This document shows positions 8,389 through 17,060 of a stretch of 64,000 bases of DNA, piece by piece. The notes under the pieces were generated by a model. It did not search any database. It was not told the DNA's origin and worked only from the letters and a program-made list of their open reading frames with translations. Source of the DNA: Dongia_A sp035695765 (GTDB lineage: Bacteria; Pseudomonadota; Alphaproteobacteria; Dongiales; Dongiaceae); assembly GCA_035695765.1 (NCBI GenBank), contig DASRRI010000111.1, positions 34,689 to 98,688 on the forward strand, in the 5' to 3' direction. Within the stretch, counting starts at the first letter, position 1; the number at the start of each line of letters is the position of its first letter. Both the position numbers and the translations under genes were made by a program.

Positions 8389-9878
8389 GCCTGCCCCTTC
8401 GCCCACAGCGCCTTCAGGGCATTCTTGTCAACTTTCCCGGTGATGCCGAGGGGAAATTCCGTCACGAAGCGGAAGTCCGCCGGCACCTTGTATTCCGCCA
8501 GCTCACGCTTGCAGAGGCTCGTCAGTTCGTCCGTCGGGACGCGAGTCCCACCGCGGCAGATCACGAAGGCAACCGCAACCTCCCCATATTTGCGGTCTGG
8601 CACGCCGATGACGGCAGCGGACTGCACGTCACGGTGTCGTGCGATTACTCCCTCGACCTCCGCCGGCGCGATGTTGGCACCGCCACGGATGATGATGTCC
8701 TTGATGCGCCCGGTCAGGTGATAGAATCCATGTGCGTCGCGATAGCCGAGGTCGCCCGTTCGGAAGAATCCATCCTGGAAGGCCGCGCTCGTCAGGCCTT
8801 CATCCTTGAAATAGCGCTTGAGCGTGGAGGGAGCGCGAACCAACAGCTCCCCGTGCGCACCATCGGGGACGTCCGCGCCAGAGCCATCGACGATACGGAT
8901 GACAGCGCCTGGCGCGGAACGTCCAATCGCGCCATTCGGAATCGGACGCGAGTCGCCGGCGAAGCGTCCAAACACAGGACGTACCTCCGTCAGAGCATAG
9001 TAGTCGTCGATCGCTTTGCCGAAGCGTGCCTGGAAGCGCGCCTTCAGTTCCGCCGAGAGCGGTGCACCCGCACAGATCATAAGATGCATGAAGCTGAGGT
9101 CGATGCTCAGATCGTTCTGCTCCGCGTAATCCAGCATCATGGTGTACATCGTCGGCACGCCGTGATAGATGCTGGCGCGACGCGCCACCAACGCCCGCAG
9201 CACTTCACCAGGATGGAAGCGGCGTTGAATGACGACCTGCCCTCCCGCCTGCAGTCCGGTCGCCGCGGCGGTCGAAAGGCCATAGAGGAATCCAAGCGGC
9301 AAAGCGACGAGCGTGATGTCCTTCTCGCTGATGCCCCACATTTCGATGAGGGAAGCATTGCCCGCGATCTCGGCACGCTGATCGAAAAGCACTGCCTTCG
9401 GCGCGCCAGTCGAGCCGGACGTGTAGATGATGAGGAAATCGTCGCTTGGCTCGATAGCTGCCAAAGTACTGCCGGCTGGGGACGCACCGGACAGCGCGTC
9501 CAGGACATTGCGCCGCTCCGCGGGCACTGCCTGCTCGGCCACCATCCGCATCGCCTCATCATGAAACAGCGTGACCGCTCCGGAATGATCCACGATGTGC
9601 GTGACTTCCCGCGCGGTCAGGCTCGGGTTGATCGGCACGAACACGCCGCCCAACCGCGCAGCTGCGTAGTAAGCGATCATCAAATCGGGGCGATTTTCGC
9701 ACAGCATCGCGAAGCTCGTGCCATTGCCCACGCTTTGTGCCCGTAGCCCGGCAACCGCACGGTCGATCTCCACCAGCAACTGGCGATAGCTGAGGGTCTG
9801 GTCTCCGAACCTGAGCGCCGGCGCTTCCCCGCGCCGTGCCGCGATCTCGGTCAGAAATGCGTAGATATTCTGCTGCAA
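8385..9878 (-). CDS. AMP-forming acyl-CoA ligase (ANL superfamily)
   Basis: This 497-residue enzyme activates a carboxylic acid to its CoA thioester via an acyl-adenylate. The P-loop TSGSTGAPK lies at residues 153-161. The hinge motif GRIKDIIIRGGANIAPAEVE and the catalytic C-terminal lysine in GITGKVDKNALK are present. It resembles medium- or long-chain and aromatic acid ligases, and the exact acid is unknown. Seventeen bases separate it from the upstream MaoC gene, and it overlaps the C-N hydrolase gene. It is the probable entry step of the CoA-bound part of the pathway. Confidence 0.9.
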   Translation of the reverse strand: MQQNIYAFLTEIAARRGEAPALRFGDQTLSYRQLLVEIDRAVAGLRAQSVGNGTSFAMLCENRPDLMIAYYAAARLGGVFVPINPSLTAREVTHIVDHSGAVTLFHDEAMRMVAEQAVPAERRNVLDALSGASPAGSTLAAIEPSDDFLIIYTSGSTGAPKAVLFDQRAEIAGNASLIEMWGISEKDITLVALPLGFLYGLSTAAATGLQAGGQVVIQRRFHPGEVLRALVARRASIYHGVPTMYTMMLDYAEQNDLSIDLSFMHLMICAGAPLSAELKARFQARFGKAIDDYYALTEVRPVFGRFAGDSRPIPNGAIGRSAPGAVIRIVDGSGADVPDGAHGELLVRAPSTLKRYFKDEGLTSAAFQDGFFRTGDLGYRDAHGFYHLTGRIKDIIIRGGANIAPAEVEGVIARHRDVQSAAVIGVPDRKYGEVAVAFVICRGGTRVPTDELTSLCKRELAEYKVPADFRFVTEFPLGITGKVDKNALKALWAKGQA

Positions 9879-9894
9879 GGCGGTGCCCAGGAGA

Positions 9895-10386
9895 TCACCG
9901 ACACTTGCGCATCATCATGATCTTCCATTCGCCTTCCTGGACGACTTCGTTGCGCTGGTTCATCAGCGCGACGCGGAAAAATACGATGCCCTGGCCAGGC
10001 TTCTTGGTTTCGCGCTTCCCGGTCACCTTCTGCTCGACGCGGATGGTGTCGCCGATCTTGATCGGGCCCTTGAGATCCCAGGTCATGCCGAGGAACGCGA
10101 TCGCGGTGCCTTCCTTGATGCCGAGGCGGCTTTCCAGGCCGGTCGCGATGGCGAATCCGGCCGGACCGTGCAGGATGCGACCGCCGAAGATCGTAGTCTT
10201 CGCGAACTCCTCGTCGGTATGGATCGGATTGTGGTCGCCGGTCAGAGCGGCGAACATCACGATGTCGGCTTCGGTGATGGTGCGGCGCGGACTGACCCAG
10301 CTATCTCCGGGATTCAGATCCTCGTAGTAGCACGCGTTCTTGCCGATGGCGGGTATGGTGGCCACTGTCGGATTGTCGTTCATCAC
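9895..10386 (-). CDS. MaoC-family hydratase
   Basis: This 163-residue hot-dog protein hydrates an enoyl-CoA. The catalytic Asp/His motif is intact as DHNPIHTD (Asp51, His56), followed by FGGRILHGPAG as in R-specific enoyl-CoA hydratases and mesaconyl-CoA hydratase relatives. It sits in the same leftward operon as the acyl-CoA ligase and acyl-CoA dehydrogenase and fits as the hydration step after dehydrogenation. The intergenic distance to the NodB-like gene is about 30 bases. Confidence 0.9.
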   Translation of the reverse strand: MMNDNPTVATIPAIGKNACYYEDLNPGDSWVSPRRTITEADIVMFAALTGDHNPIHTDEEFAKTTIFGGRILHGPAGFAIATGLESRLGIKEGTAIAFLGMTWDLKGPIKIGDTIRVEQKVTGKRETKKPGQGIVFFRVALMNQRNEVVQEGEWKIMMMRKCR

Positions 10387-10418
10387 ATGTCCTTGTGCAG
10401 TTCAGTGTCTCAATATGG

Positions 10419-11270
10419 TCAACGTCCAGGTGAGGTTGAGCGCGCCAAACCGAGTGCGCTCAGTCGTCGCGTTGCCTCGTCCTGCAGGGTCGAAAATCTG
10501 ATGCCGTCCTGGCTCTTCATGTATGTGACCAGCCGATCCAGCATCTCGATGCGTGGTCCGCGGCCGATGATCTCCGGATGATTGGTCAGGTTGAACACGC
10601 CGTCCGCCACTTGAGTCCGGCAATAATCGAACTCGGCGCGCCAGATCGCAGCCACTTCCTGGGGATCGCGCAGGCCTTGATTGATGGGACGGGACATGAA
10701 CTGGAAATATGGATAGTCGTCTAGTTCCCACGCCACCGGAAACTCGATGAGGTTGCATTCCGGGCCTGCCACGAAGCCTTGTTCCGTCACCACGTCGCCC
10801 CGCCGCGGCCTGTATGGGCGAAAATCATCGGCCATCAGGCTGCTGTCGTAGAGGTATCCGCGCTCTTCGAGGATTTGCATGGTGTGAGGGCTGAGGTCCC
10901 AGGCCGGCGAGCGATAGCCGACTGGTCGCACACCCGTTACCTTGCTCAGTACTTCCTCGCTCCGGGTGAGCAAGTCGACCTCCTCGGCACGGGTCAGCGT
11001 CACCGGGGACTCATGGACGAAGCCGTGCACCGCGATCTCGTGGCCAGCCACCGCGAGCCCGCGGACAGACTCCGGAAAGCTGGCCGCCGTGTGGGCTGGC
11101 ACAAAGAAGGTGGCGGGTACCGCATGCCGCTCGAGCAGCGACAGGATGCGCGGCAGGCCGACGCGTGCGCCATACTCACCCCGCGACAATGGCGTCGGTG
11201 AGGTCAGCTTGAAGGTGCTGATCCAGATTGACAGCGCGTCGAAGTCAAAGGTCAGGCAAACCGTGGTCAT
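10419..11270 (-). CDS. NodB-fold polysaccharide deacetylase-family hydrolase (PuuE/HpPgdA-like)
   Basis: This 283-residue cytoplasmic protein (no signal peptide) has the NodB metal site: TFDFDA at residues 7-12, and His82 and His86 in HGFVHES, followed by VGYRSPAWDLSP. Secreted deacetylases normally have a signal. The cytoplasmic PuuE branch of the fold hydrolyses cyclic or linear amides such as allantoin. It overlaps the acyl-CoA dehydrogenase gene by four bases, so it belongs to the catabolic operon. Inference: it opens or deacylates a C-N bond in the pathway rather than modifying cell-wall polysaccharide. Confidence 0.83.
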   Translation of the reverse strand: MTTVCLTFDFDALSIWISTFKLTSPTPLSRGEYGARVGLPRILSLLERHAVPATFFVPAHTAASFPESVRGLAVAGHEIAVHGFVHESPVTLTRAEEVDLLTRSEEVLSKVTGVRPVGYRSPAWDLSPHTMQILEERGYLYDSSLMADDFRPYRPRRGDVVTEQGFVAGPECNLIEFPVAWELDDYPYFQFMSRPINQGLRDPQEVAAIWRAEFDYCRTQVADGVFNLTNHPEIIGRGPRIEMLDRLVTYMKSQDGIRFSTLQDEATRRLSALGLARSTSPGR

Positions 11271-12463
11271 TGCGGCAATCCCAGGATTGCGGCCTCGTGG
11301 CCTTCGAGGATTCGGCGCGCGATCACCAGTTTCTGGATGTCGTTCGTGCCCTCGCCCACAATGTATAGCGGGGCCTCCCGGTAGAGGCGCTCAACCGGAA
11401 ACTCGCTGATATAGCCATACCCGCCATGGATACGCAGCGCATCGGCCACGATCTCGCTGCAGGTCTCACTCGCAAAGAGCTTGGCCATCCCCGACATCAT
11501 GTCCGCTCTGGCGCCGCTGGCCTTCATACGCGCAGCCTCGCGCGTCATCAGCCGCGCCGCCACCAGTTTCGTCGCCATCTCCGCCAGCCGCAACTGGACT
11601 GCCTGATGCTGATCAATGGTGACACCGAAGGCCTTTCGCTCGGCGGCGTAGCGCTTCGCCTCGCCGAGTGCGTCTGCGGCGAGGCCAACGGCGCTGGCAG
11701 CAATCGCGATGCGGCCGACCTCGAGACTGTCGAACAGCTGCTGTAGTCCCCGGCCGGCAATCCCGCCGACGAGTGCAGATTTTGGAACAATCGCCTCGTT
11801 CAGCAGGATTTCGACGGTGTCCACGTGACCGTAGGCCATCTTGTGGAACGTCGACCCGACGGCGATGCCAGGTGCGTCCTTGTCGACCAGCAACAGGCTG
11901 ATCCCGTTTTTGGCCGGTTCGGCTGTCGGATCGGTCTTGACCAGCATCAGAAGCAGGCTCGCGCGCGCGCCATTGGTCACGAAGAACTTGTTGCCCTTGA
12001 CAACGAAGCTGCCGTCGCGGGCAAGTGCGGTCGTCGCGATGGACTGGAGATCGGACCCGGCACCGGGCTCGGTCAGACACAGCGCGCCGCGGATTTCACC
12101 GGTTGCCATCCGAGACAGATAGTGGTTCCGCTGCGCGTCGGTTCCATGTCGGGCAATGGCGTAGGCGACCGTGCTGTGGCTGTTCACATAGGCCGCAAGG
12201 CTCGTCCAGCCCTTTGCCAGCTCCTCCATGACGGCGGCAAAGACCGGAAGCCTGAGCTCGAGCCCCCCATGAGCCTCGGCAACGGCCAGGCCAAACAGAC
12301 CGAGCTCGCGCATCGTCGCGACTAGCTCATCGGGGTAGCGGCTTTCGCGCTCCAGTCTCGCGACATTCGGGCGGACGTCCCTCGCCACGAAGCGACGCAC
12401 GGCATCAATGATCGCCGTCTCCGCCGCATCGAATCCGGAAAGCGAGTCCGCCTCGATGGTCAT
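11267..12463 (-). CDS. Acyl-CoA dehydrogenase
   Basis: This 398-residue FAD enzyme forms the alpha,beta double bond of an acyl-CoA and passes electrons to ETF. The signatures LCLTEPGAGSDLQS and LRIHGGYGYISEFPVERLYR are present, as is the catalytic-base region IVGEGTNDIQ. The length is normal. It overlaps the SDR gene upstream and the NodB-like gene downstream by four bases each. The etfBA genes lie in the neighbouring leftward operon and are likely its electron acceptors. Confidence 0.94.
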   Translation of the reverse strand: MTIEADSLSGFDAAETAIIDAVRRFVARDVRPNVARLERESRYPDELVATMRELGLFGLAVAEAHGGLELRLPVFAAVMEELAKGWTSLAAYVNSHSTVAYAIARHGTDAQRNHYLSRMATGEIRGALCLTEPGAGSDLQSIATTALARDGSFVVKGNKFFVTNGARASLLLMLVKTDPTAEPAKNGISLLLVDKDAPGIAVGSTFHKMAYGHVDTVEILLNEAIVPKSALVGGIAGRGLQQLFDSLEVGRIAIAASAVGLAADALGEAKRYAAERKAFGVTIDQHQAVQLRLAEMATKLVAARLMTREAARMKASGARADMMSGMAKLFASETCSEIVADALRIHGGYGYISEFPVERLYREAPLYIVGEGTNDIQKLVIARRILEGHEAAILGLPQ

Positions 12464-13248
12464 GTCGCCGTCCAGCCGCCGTCGATGGCGATCGCCTGGC
12501 CGTTGATGTAAGCGGCGTTCTCGGAGGCGAGAAATATAGCTAGATCCGCGACCTCTGAAGGAAGGCCTTTGCGGCGTGCGGGTACCAGGCGCTTGTAAGC
12601 TTCCGGATCGGAGCCAACGCCAGCCATCTTCGGTGCGTCACTGCCGAGAATGATAGTCGAGTTTCCGCGAATGTTGGTCTGGATGACGCCCGGACAGATG
12701 GCGTTGATCGTGATGCCATGCTCGGCATAGACGCAGGCGATCTGCCGCGTGAGGCCGATGACGCCGAACTTCGAAGCAGTGTAGGAAGCGCCGTCGGCTG
12801 CGCCGCGCAGGCCGCCAACCGAAGCTGTGTTGATGATGCGTCCCCCACCCTGCGGCACCATGCGCTTCAACGCTGCCTGGCAGCCGAAGAAGGTGCCCTT
12901 GAGGTTGATGTCGATCACCTTGTCCCAGAGGGGCTCGCTCGTCTCGAGGCAACTGGCGAAACCATCGAACACGCCTGCATTGTTCACCATGATGTCGAGG
13001 CATCCGAACCGGTCGATGGCTGACTGCACCAGCCCGTCCACAGCCGCACCGTCCCGCACATCGACCTTCATAAAGTCGACGACACCCCCCTTGTCTCGGA
13101 TATTCCTGACCGCTTCTCGGCCGGGAGACTCCAGGATTCCGCCGATCAGGACCTGCGCGCCGGCGGCGCAAAGCGCTTCGGTGATAGCGAGGCCAATGCC
13201 GGTCTCACCGCCCGTGATGGCTGCGTTCTTGCCCGTCAGGATACCCAT
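12460..13248 (-). CDS. Short-chain dehydrogenase/reductase
   Basis: This 262-residue classical SDR has cofactor motif TGGETGIG (residues 12-19), NNAG near 89-92, and the Ser143-Tyr156-x3-Lys160 catalytic set. It is a probable 3-hydroxyacyl-CoA or alcohol dehydrogenase, completing hydration and oxidation after the MaoC step. The start follows a 41-base gap from the racemase stop. No substrate-specific residue could be identified by eye. Confidence 0.92.
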   Translation of the reverse strand: MGILTGKNAAITGGETGIGLAITEALCAAGAQVLIGGILESPGREAVRNIRDKGGVVDFMKVDVRDGAAVDGLVQSAIDRFGCLDIMVNNAGVFDGFASCLETSEPLWDKVIDINLKGTFFGCQAALKRMVPQGGGRIINTASVGGLRGAADGASYTASKFGVIGLTRQIACVYAEHGITINAICPGVIQTNIRGNSTIILGSDAPKMAGVGSDPEAYKRLVPARRKGLPSEVADLAIFLASENAAYINGQAIAIDGGWTAT

Positions 13249-13289
13249 GTTCGTTCACTCCGGACCTGTGCTACGATGCATCCAGGAGT

Positions 13290-14069
13290 TCAGAATGCCG
13301 ACGGTCGGCCGTAGCGAGCACGCACTTCGGCGAACTCCTGGGCGTTCCGCTGCTGCGGCTTTTGATAGTAGCCGCCTCGGCTGATGTTATAGAGTCCCTG
13401 CTTCTTCAGATCCGCCAGCGACTCCGCCATCTTGAGCGAGAAGGTGTTGGTGTTGAGGATGGTGTGCTCGCGCGGCGCCTTGGTATCGATTAGCCACTTC
13501 TCCATGCTCGCCGCGATGATCGTGCAGCCGAGGATGACCGCTTCCGCTCCCTTGTCCTCCATGGCCTTCCGGCACTTCGTCATGGCATCGCGCGCAACGC
13601 CTTCGGTATCGCGGATCATATCGGTGACCCACCAATTGATGCAGGACACATCGCGGCAGTTCATGCCGCCATAGAGCGTCACCAAGTCCCGCAGGTAGGG
13701 CACCGCTTTGTGGTGATCGGTAACTACCACATAGTCATGTGCATAATACGGCGCCATCATCATGGTCGCTTCGAGTGGGCCAATCACAGGAATGTCGACC
13801 AGTTCCCGAGCCACCCGCACTCCCGGGTCATAGCAGCAGCCGACGATCACCGCATCGAACCCGTTCTGTTCGGCGCGCATCACTTCCTCAAACACGACCA
13901 ACTCGACGATGTGCTTGTTGTAGTAGTAGTCGATGTTCTCGGGGCAATCACGCGTATTGGTTACCACGACCTCGGTATCCGGCCGTGCATAGGGCATCAA
14001 GGTGTCGGTGATGAGGCCATTGTAGACCGGAGTTCCGAATGGATTGATGAAGTTGATCCTGAGACCCAT
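13290..14069 (-). CDS. Asp/Glu/hydantoin racemase-family protein
   Basis: This 259-residue protein belongs to the two-cysteine racemase fold. The catalytic cysteines lie in GCCYDPG (Cys78/79) and GCTII (Cys182). Members include hydantoin racemase, aspartate racemase and maleate isomerase. AAGGAGG abuts an ATG at 14075 with no spacing but lies six bases from the ATG at 14069, so the start is placed at 14069. It is the first gene of the leftward operon running to the C-N hydrolase, under operator pair B. The role in the pathway is uncertain: epimerisation of an amide or amino acid carbon, or isomerisation. Confidence 0.86.
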   Translation of the reverse strand: MGLRINFINPFGTPVYNGLITDTLMPYARPDTEVVVTNTRDCPENIDYYYNKHIVELVVFEEVMRAEQNGFDAVIVGCCYDPGVRVARELVDIPVIGPLEATMMMAPYYAHDYVVVTDHHKAVPYLRDLVTLYGGMNCRDVSCINWWVTDMIRDTEGVARDAMTKCRKAMEDKGAEAVILGCTIIAASMEKWLIDTKAPREHTILNTNTFSLKMAESLADLKKQGLYNISRGGYYQKPQQRNAQEFAEVRARYGRPSAF

Positions 14070-14092
14070 TGCCATCCTCCTTCGGCGGCTTG

Positions 14093-14125
14093 TACCCATC
14101 GGTCGTGTTTTTCGACCCGCTGGTC
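14093..14125. promoter_or_regulatory. Candidate paired operator B1/B2
   Basis: TACCCATCGGTC (14093-14104) and GACCCGCTGGTC (14114-14125) start 21 bp apart. They lie just upstream of the racemase-led operon, nearest its start. Motif and spacing match pair A, and CCCATCGGTC is identical in both. Confidence 0.72.
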
Positions 14126-14231
14126 AGTATGCACCATCTCCCTGCCTGATGCAATTGCATTTCCTGGGTCCTCGGGGTCCGGCTGCCGGACCGGCAAAAG
14201 ACGCTTGCAGGGACCTCTCCGCAATGATACT

Positions 14232-14264
14232 GACCTATCAGTCTGTTTTTCCGTCCGTTGGGTA
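14232..14264. promoter_or_regulatory. Candidate paired operator B3/B4
   Basis: GACCTATCAGTC (14232-14243) and GTCCGTTGGGTA (14253-14264) start 21 bp apart and end ten bases before the Rid start codon. The second site differs at two positions from the reverse complement of the 14093 site (GACCGATGGGTA). With the 14093 pair, each arm of this divergent promoter has its own operator pair. Confidence 0.68.
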
Positions 14265-14274
14265 TAGGAATTAG

Positions 14275-14673
14275 ATGAGCACCTTGCTCGAGCCCGTCAA
14301 TCCGCCCGGCGCTTCGTTTCCTGGAGTTTCACAGGGGATGGTCATTTCCGGCGGCCGATTGATGGTGCTGTCGGGACATGTGCCCACGGACGCATCCGGC
14401 AACCTCGTGACGGGCGATTTCGAGGCGCAACTGAGCGCGGCTTTCGAGAACATCGGGCGGACGTTGACTGCCGCCGGTGTCGGCTTCGAGTCCGTTGCCC
14501 GCTTCACGGTGTACGTCACGAACTATGACCCCTCGATGGTCCCGATTCTGCGCGTGGTACGGAGTCGCTTCATCAAAACAGCCACGCCGCCGGCCAGCGC
14601 ACTGGTCGGGGTGGCCGCGCTCTATGATTCACGGATGCGTGTCGAGATCGATGCGTTGGCCGTGGTGCCATAG
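14275..14673 (+). CDS. Rid-family protein lacking the canonical active-site arginine
   Basis: This 132-residue protein has the YjgF/YER057c/UK114 trimeric fold. RidA hydrolyses reactive enamines and imines using an arginine in its ARSCV-type strand. Here that strand reads PPASALVGVAA with no arginine, while the acidic residue before the last strand is kept (VEIDALAVV). It therefore belongs to a divergent Rid subfamily with altered chemistry, possibly an amidohydrolase or chorismatase-like role. AGGA precedes the ATG. It is the first gene of a rightward pair with the FAD oxidoreductase. Confidence 0.85.
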   Translation: MSTLLEPVNPPGASFPGVSQGMVISGGRLMVLSGHVPTDASGNLVTGDFEAQLSAAFENIGRTLTAAGVGFESVARFTVYVTNYDPSMVPILRVVRSRFIKTATPPASALVGVAALYDSRMRVEIDALAVVP

Positions 14674-14696
14674 CGCAAGGGGACAAGGGATATCGG

Positions 14697-16319
14697 ATGC
14701 CCACATTGGATGCGGTCATCATCGGTGCCGGCCACAACGGGATGGTATGCGCAACCTATCTTGCGAAGGCCGGATTGAAGGTGACGGCACTGGAACGACG
14801 CAGCGTGGTCGGCGGCCCGGTCGTCACTGAGGAGGTCTGGCCGGGCTATCGGATATCGGTTGCAGCGTTCTGGATGTCTCTGCTCCAGCCCAAGATCATG
14901 ATGGATCTCGATCTCGGGAAACACGGTATCGAGGTCCTCGAGACACCGCCTGGATTCCAGCCGTTCGCGGACGGCAGCAGCATTGTCTTCTGGCCCGACA
15001 CGCAGCGCATGGTGGATGAGATCCGGACGTTCTCCGCTGCTGACGCCGAGGCCTACCCCCGTTTCATTGCGCACATGGAACGCCTGATGCCGTATCTCCG
15101 GCGTCTGCTGTTCGAGGTCCCGGTCGATCCAACGACTGGCCGGTTGCGCGATGTCGGCCGTGCGTTGTCTTTGGCATGGCGCTTCCGCGACATCGGCGCA
15201 CGGTTCTATGACATCTGGGACTTGCTGACGCTCAGCGCCTATGACTTCCTGCGGCGTTGGTTCGAAAGTGAAAAGATGCTGACCGCTCTCGGAAGCTATG
15301 CATCGGGCAGCGGCGGCAATATCAGTCCCAAGACGCCCGGGTCAGCCTACGTGCTGGCGCGCCCGATGCTGCGTGACCCCAACACCCCGGCTGGCCCAGG
15401 CGGGCTGGTTAAGGGTGGCATGGGGTCGGTCACCCAGGCGATTCGACGAGCGGCCGAAGCCGCCGGTGTTGTGATTCGGACCAATGCCGAAGTGGCGCGG
15501 GTGATCGTCGAGAATGGCGCTGCACGCGGCGTGGAGCTCATGACCGGCGAGCGGATCGAGGCCAAGGCGGTCATCGCCAACGCCAATGCTCAGACCACCT
15601 TCCTGCGCCTAGTGCACAAGGCGCACTTGCCTGCCGCATTCGTTGCCGCGGTGAAGCGCATCCGCACCGATTCCTCCTGCTTCAAGATCAACCTCGCAAC
15701 GGATCAGCTGCCTCGCTGGTCCGCATACGACACACGCGGTCTCGACGCTTCCAATCCCGGTTTCATCACCATTGCGGAAAGCCTTGAGGAGCTCGAGGAA
15801 GCGTTCGAGGCAGCGCGCCACGGCCGGATGGCGCCGCAGCCCTATTTGTGGATCCTGACCCCAAGCGCCTTTGATTCCACCGTCGCGCCGAGCGGCAAAC
15901 ATGTCGTGAGCGTGTTCGGCGGACATGTCCCGTACCGCCTACGCGACCGAGACTGGGACGATACTGCACGCGACGAACTTTACGAGATCGTCATGCGCCA
16001 GATCACCCGGTACGCGCCCGGCTTCGGCAATAGCGTCATTTACAAGCAGATTCTGGTGCCGCGGGACCTGGAACGCATATTCGACCTGCCTGGCGGGCAC
16101 GTGCATCATGGAGAGCTCAGCCTGGACCAGATCTTCCTCCGCAGGCCGGTCGCACGCTACGCCGACTATCGCTCGCCAATTCTCAGCCTGTATCAGTGCG
16201 GCGCTTCGACCCACCCGGGTGGAGGCGTCACGGGCGTTCCGGGGCACAATGCGGCCCGGGTGGTGCTGGATGATCTGAACAGCGGTCCACGCCCCGCCAT
16301 CTTCGGCTGGCGGGTGTAA
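14697..16319 (+). CDS. Phytoene-desaturase-like FAD/NAD(P)-dependent oxidoreductase (PYROXD2-like)
   Basis: This 540-residue flavoprotein has a Rossmann FAD motif GAGHNG at residues 10-15, the carotenoid-desaturase-type LERRSVVGGPVVTEE and the closing GGGVTGVPGHNAARVVL. It lies 23 bases after the Rid gene and is presumably cotranscribed. No carotenoid genes are near, so it is more likely a dehydrogenase or oxidase for a pathway intermediate. Members of this branch occur in varied catabolic clusters and are poorly characterised. Confidence 0.85.
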   Translation: MPTLDAVIIGAGHNGMVCATYLAKAGLKVTALERRSVVGGPVVTEEVWPGYRISVAAFWMSLLQPKIMMDLDLGKHGIEVLETPPGFQPFADGSSIVFWPDTQRMVDEIRTFSAADAEAYPRFIAHMERLMPYLRRLLFEVPVDPTTGRLRDVGRALSLAWRFRDIGARFYDIWDLLTLSAYDFLRRWFESEKMLTALGSYASGSGGNISPKTPGSAYVLARPMLRDPNTPAGPGGLVKGGMGSVTQAIRRAAEAAGVVIRTNAEVARVIVENGAARGVELMTGERIEAKAVIANANAQTTFLRLVHKAHLPAAFVAAVKRIRTDSSCFKINLATDQLPRWSAYDTRGLDASNPGFITIAESLEELEEAFEAARHGRMAPQPYLWILTPSAFDSTVAPSGKHVVSVFGGHVPYRLRDRDWDDTARDELYEIVMRQITRYAPGFGNSVIYKQILVPRDLERIFDLPGGHVHHGELSLDQIFLRRPVARYADYRSPILSLYQCGASTHPGGGVTGVPGHNAARVVLDDLNSGPRPAIFGWRV

Positions 16320-16335
16320 GACCGAAAGGACGACA

Positions 16336-16998
16336 CTAAGCTTTGGTCAGATATCCATTGGCAAGCAGATTGACGCAGTAATCGGCAATCTCCTCGGCCG
16401 AAAAAGCACCCTGCTCCTTGTACCAGACATAGAGCCAGTTACACATTCCGAGTAGGCCGCTGACCGCGATGTGTTTCGGCATCCGCCGGAAAACACCGGC
16501 CTCCATGCCTGCCTCGTAGACCTCCTCGATCATGGCGTCGTATTGGCGCTTCTTCTTGGCTATCTCGCGCCGCTGCTGGTCGTTCAGCTCGCTTTCCTCG
16601 CGGAAATAGATCGCTGTCCACTCGCGGCGTTCCATGACATTGAGCGCATGCTTGCGAATGATCATCCCCATCGCTTCTGCCGGCGGGAGATTGCGGGCGC
16701 GGATCTCCTGAATGCTCTCGAAATAGCTGTCGTAGATGCGCTGGAAGATCTGCCACAGGATATCGTTCTTGCTGTTGAAATAGTAATAGACGACGGATTT
16801 CGTGTAATCGAGGCTTGATCCGATGTCGTCGATGGTGACGGCCCGATAGCCCCGCTCGGCAAATAGCTTCGCCGCGGCCGCCACGATCTCATCCTGCACA
16901 TATGCTTGCTTCTTGGCTTTCAGCTCGGCACGGGGAGAGAGCTTCAATGTGGCCTCCGCTGATTCTCGCTTGGACATGGAGCTATTTGCCGCACTCAT
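16336..16998 (-). CDS. TetR-family transcriptional regulator (candidate master regulator of the cluster)
   Basis: This 220-residue protein has an N-terminal helix-turn-helix at residues about 36-80 (AAKLFAERGYRAVTIDDIGS, then TKSVVYYYFNSKNDILWQI). Its C-terminal ligand domain resembles the KstR2-type TetR_C family, many of whose members sense acyl-CoA thioesters. It is the only regulator gene in the 26-kb cluster and converges on the FAD oxidoreductase gene. An internal Met at 16977 is an alternative start, and neither has a clear ribosome-binding site. A weak copy of the 21-bp paired operator lies immediately upstream, suggesting autoregulation. An acyl-CoA effector is inference. Confidence 0.9.
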   Translation of the reverse strand: MSAANSSMSKRESAEATLKLSPRAELKAKKQAYVQDEIVAAAAKLFAERGYRAVTIDDIGSSLDYTKSVVYYYFNSKNDILWQIFQRIYDSYFESIQEIRARNLPPAEAMGMIIRKHALNVMERREWTAIYFREESELNDQQRREIAKKKRQYDAMIEEVYEAGMEAGVFRRMPKHIAVSGLLGMCNWLYVWYKEQGAFSAEEIADYCVNLLANGYLTKA

Positions 16999-17031
16999 AC
17001 CAGCAAGTCAACTTATTCGACTCAGTGCCGT
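16999..17031. promoter_or_regulatory. Weak candidate paired operator D at the tetR promoter
   Basis: TACCAGCAAGTC (16999-17010) fits the motif. At the same 21-bp offset stands GACTCAGTGCCG (17020-17031), which keeps the left half only. The position abutting the tetR start codon fits autorepression. On its own this site would be unconvincing. Confidence 0.42.
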
Positions 17032-17060
17032 TGCGCCGAACGGACCGGATCGCAAGATAT

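Noticed and set aside
8199..9746. A 515-codon plus-strand frame opposite the acyl-CoA ligase
   Set aside because: The ligase motifs on the minus strand are complete. The antisense product is Arg-rich and lacks any domain.
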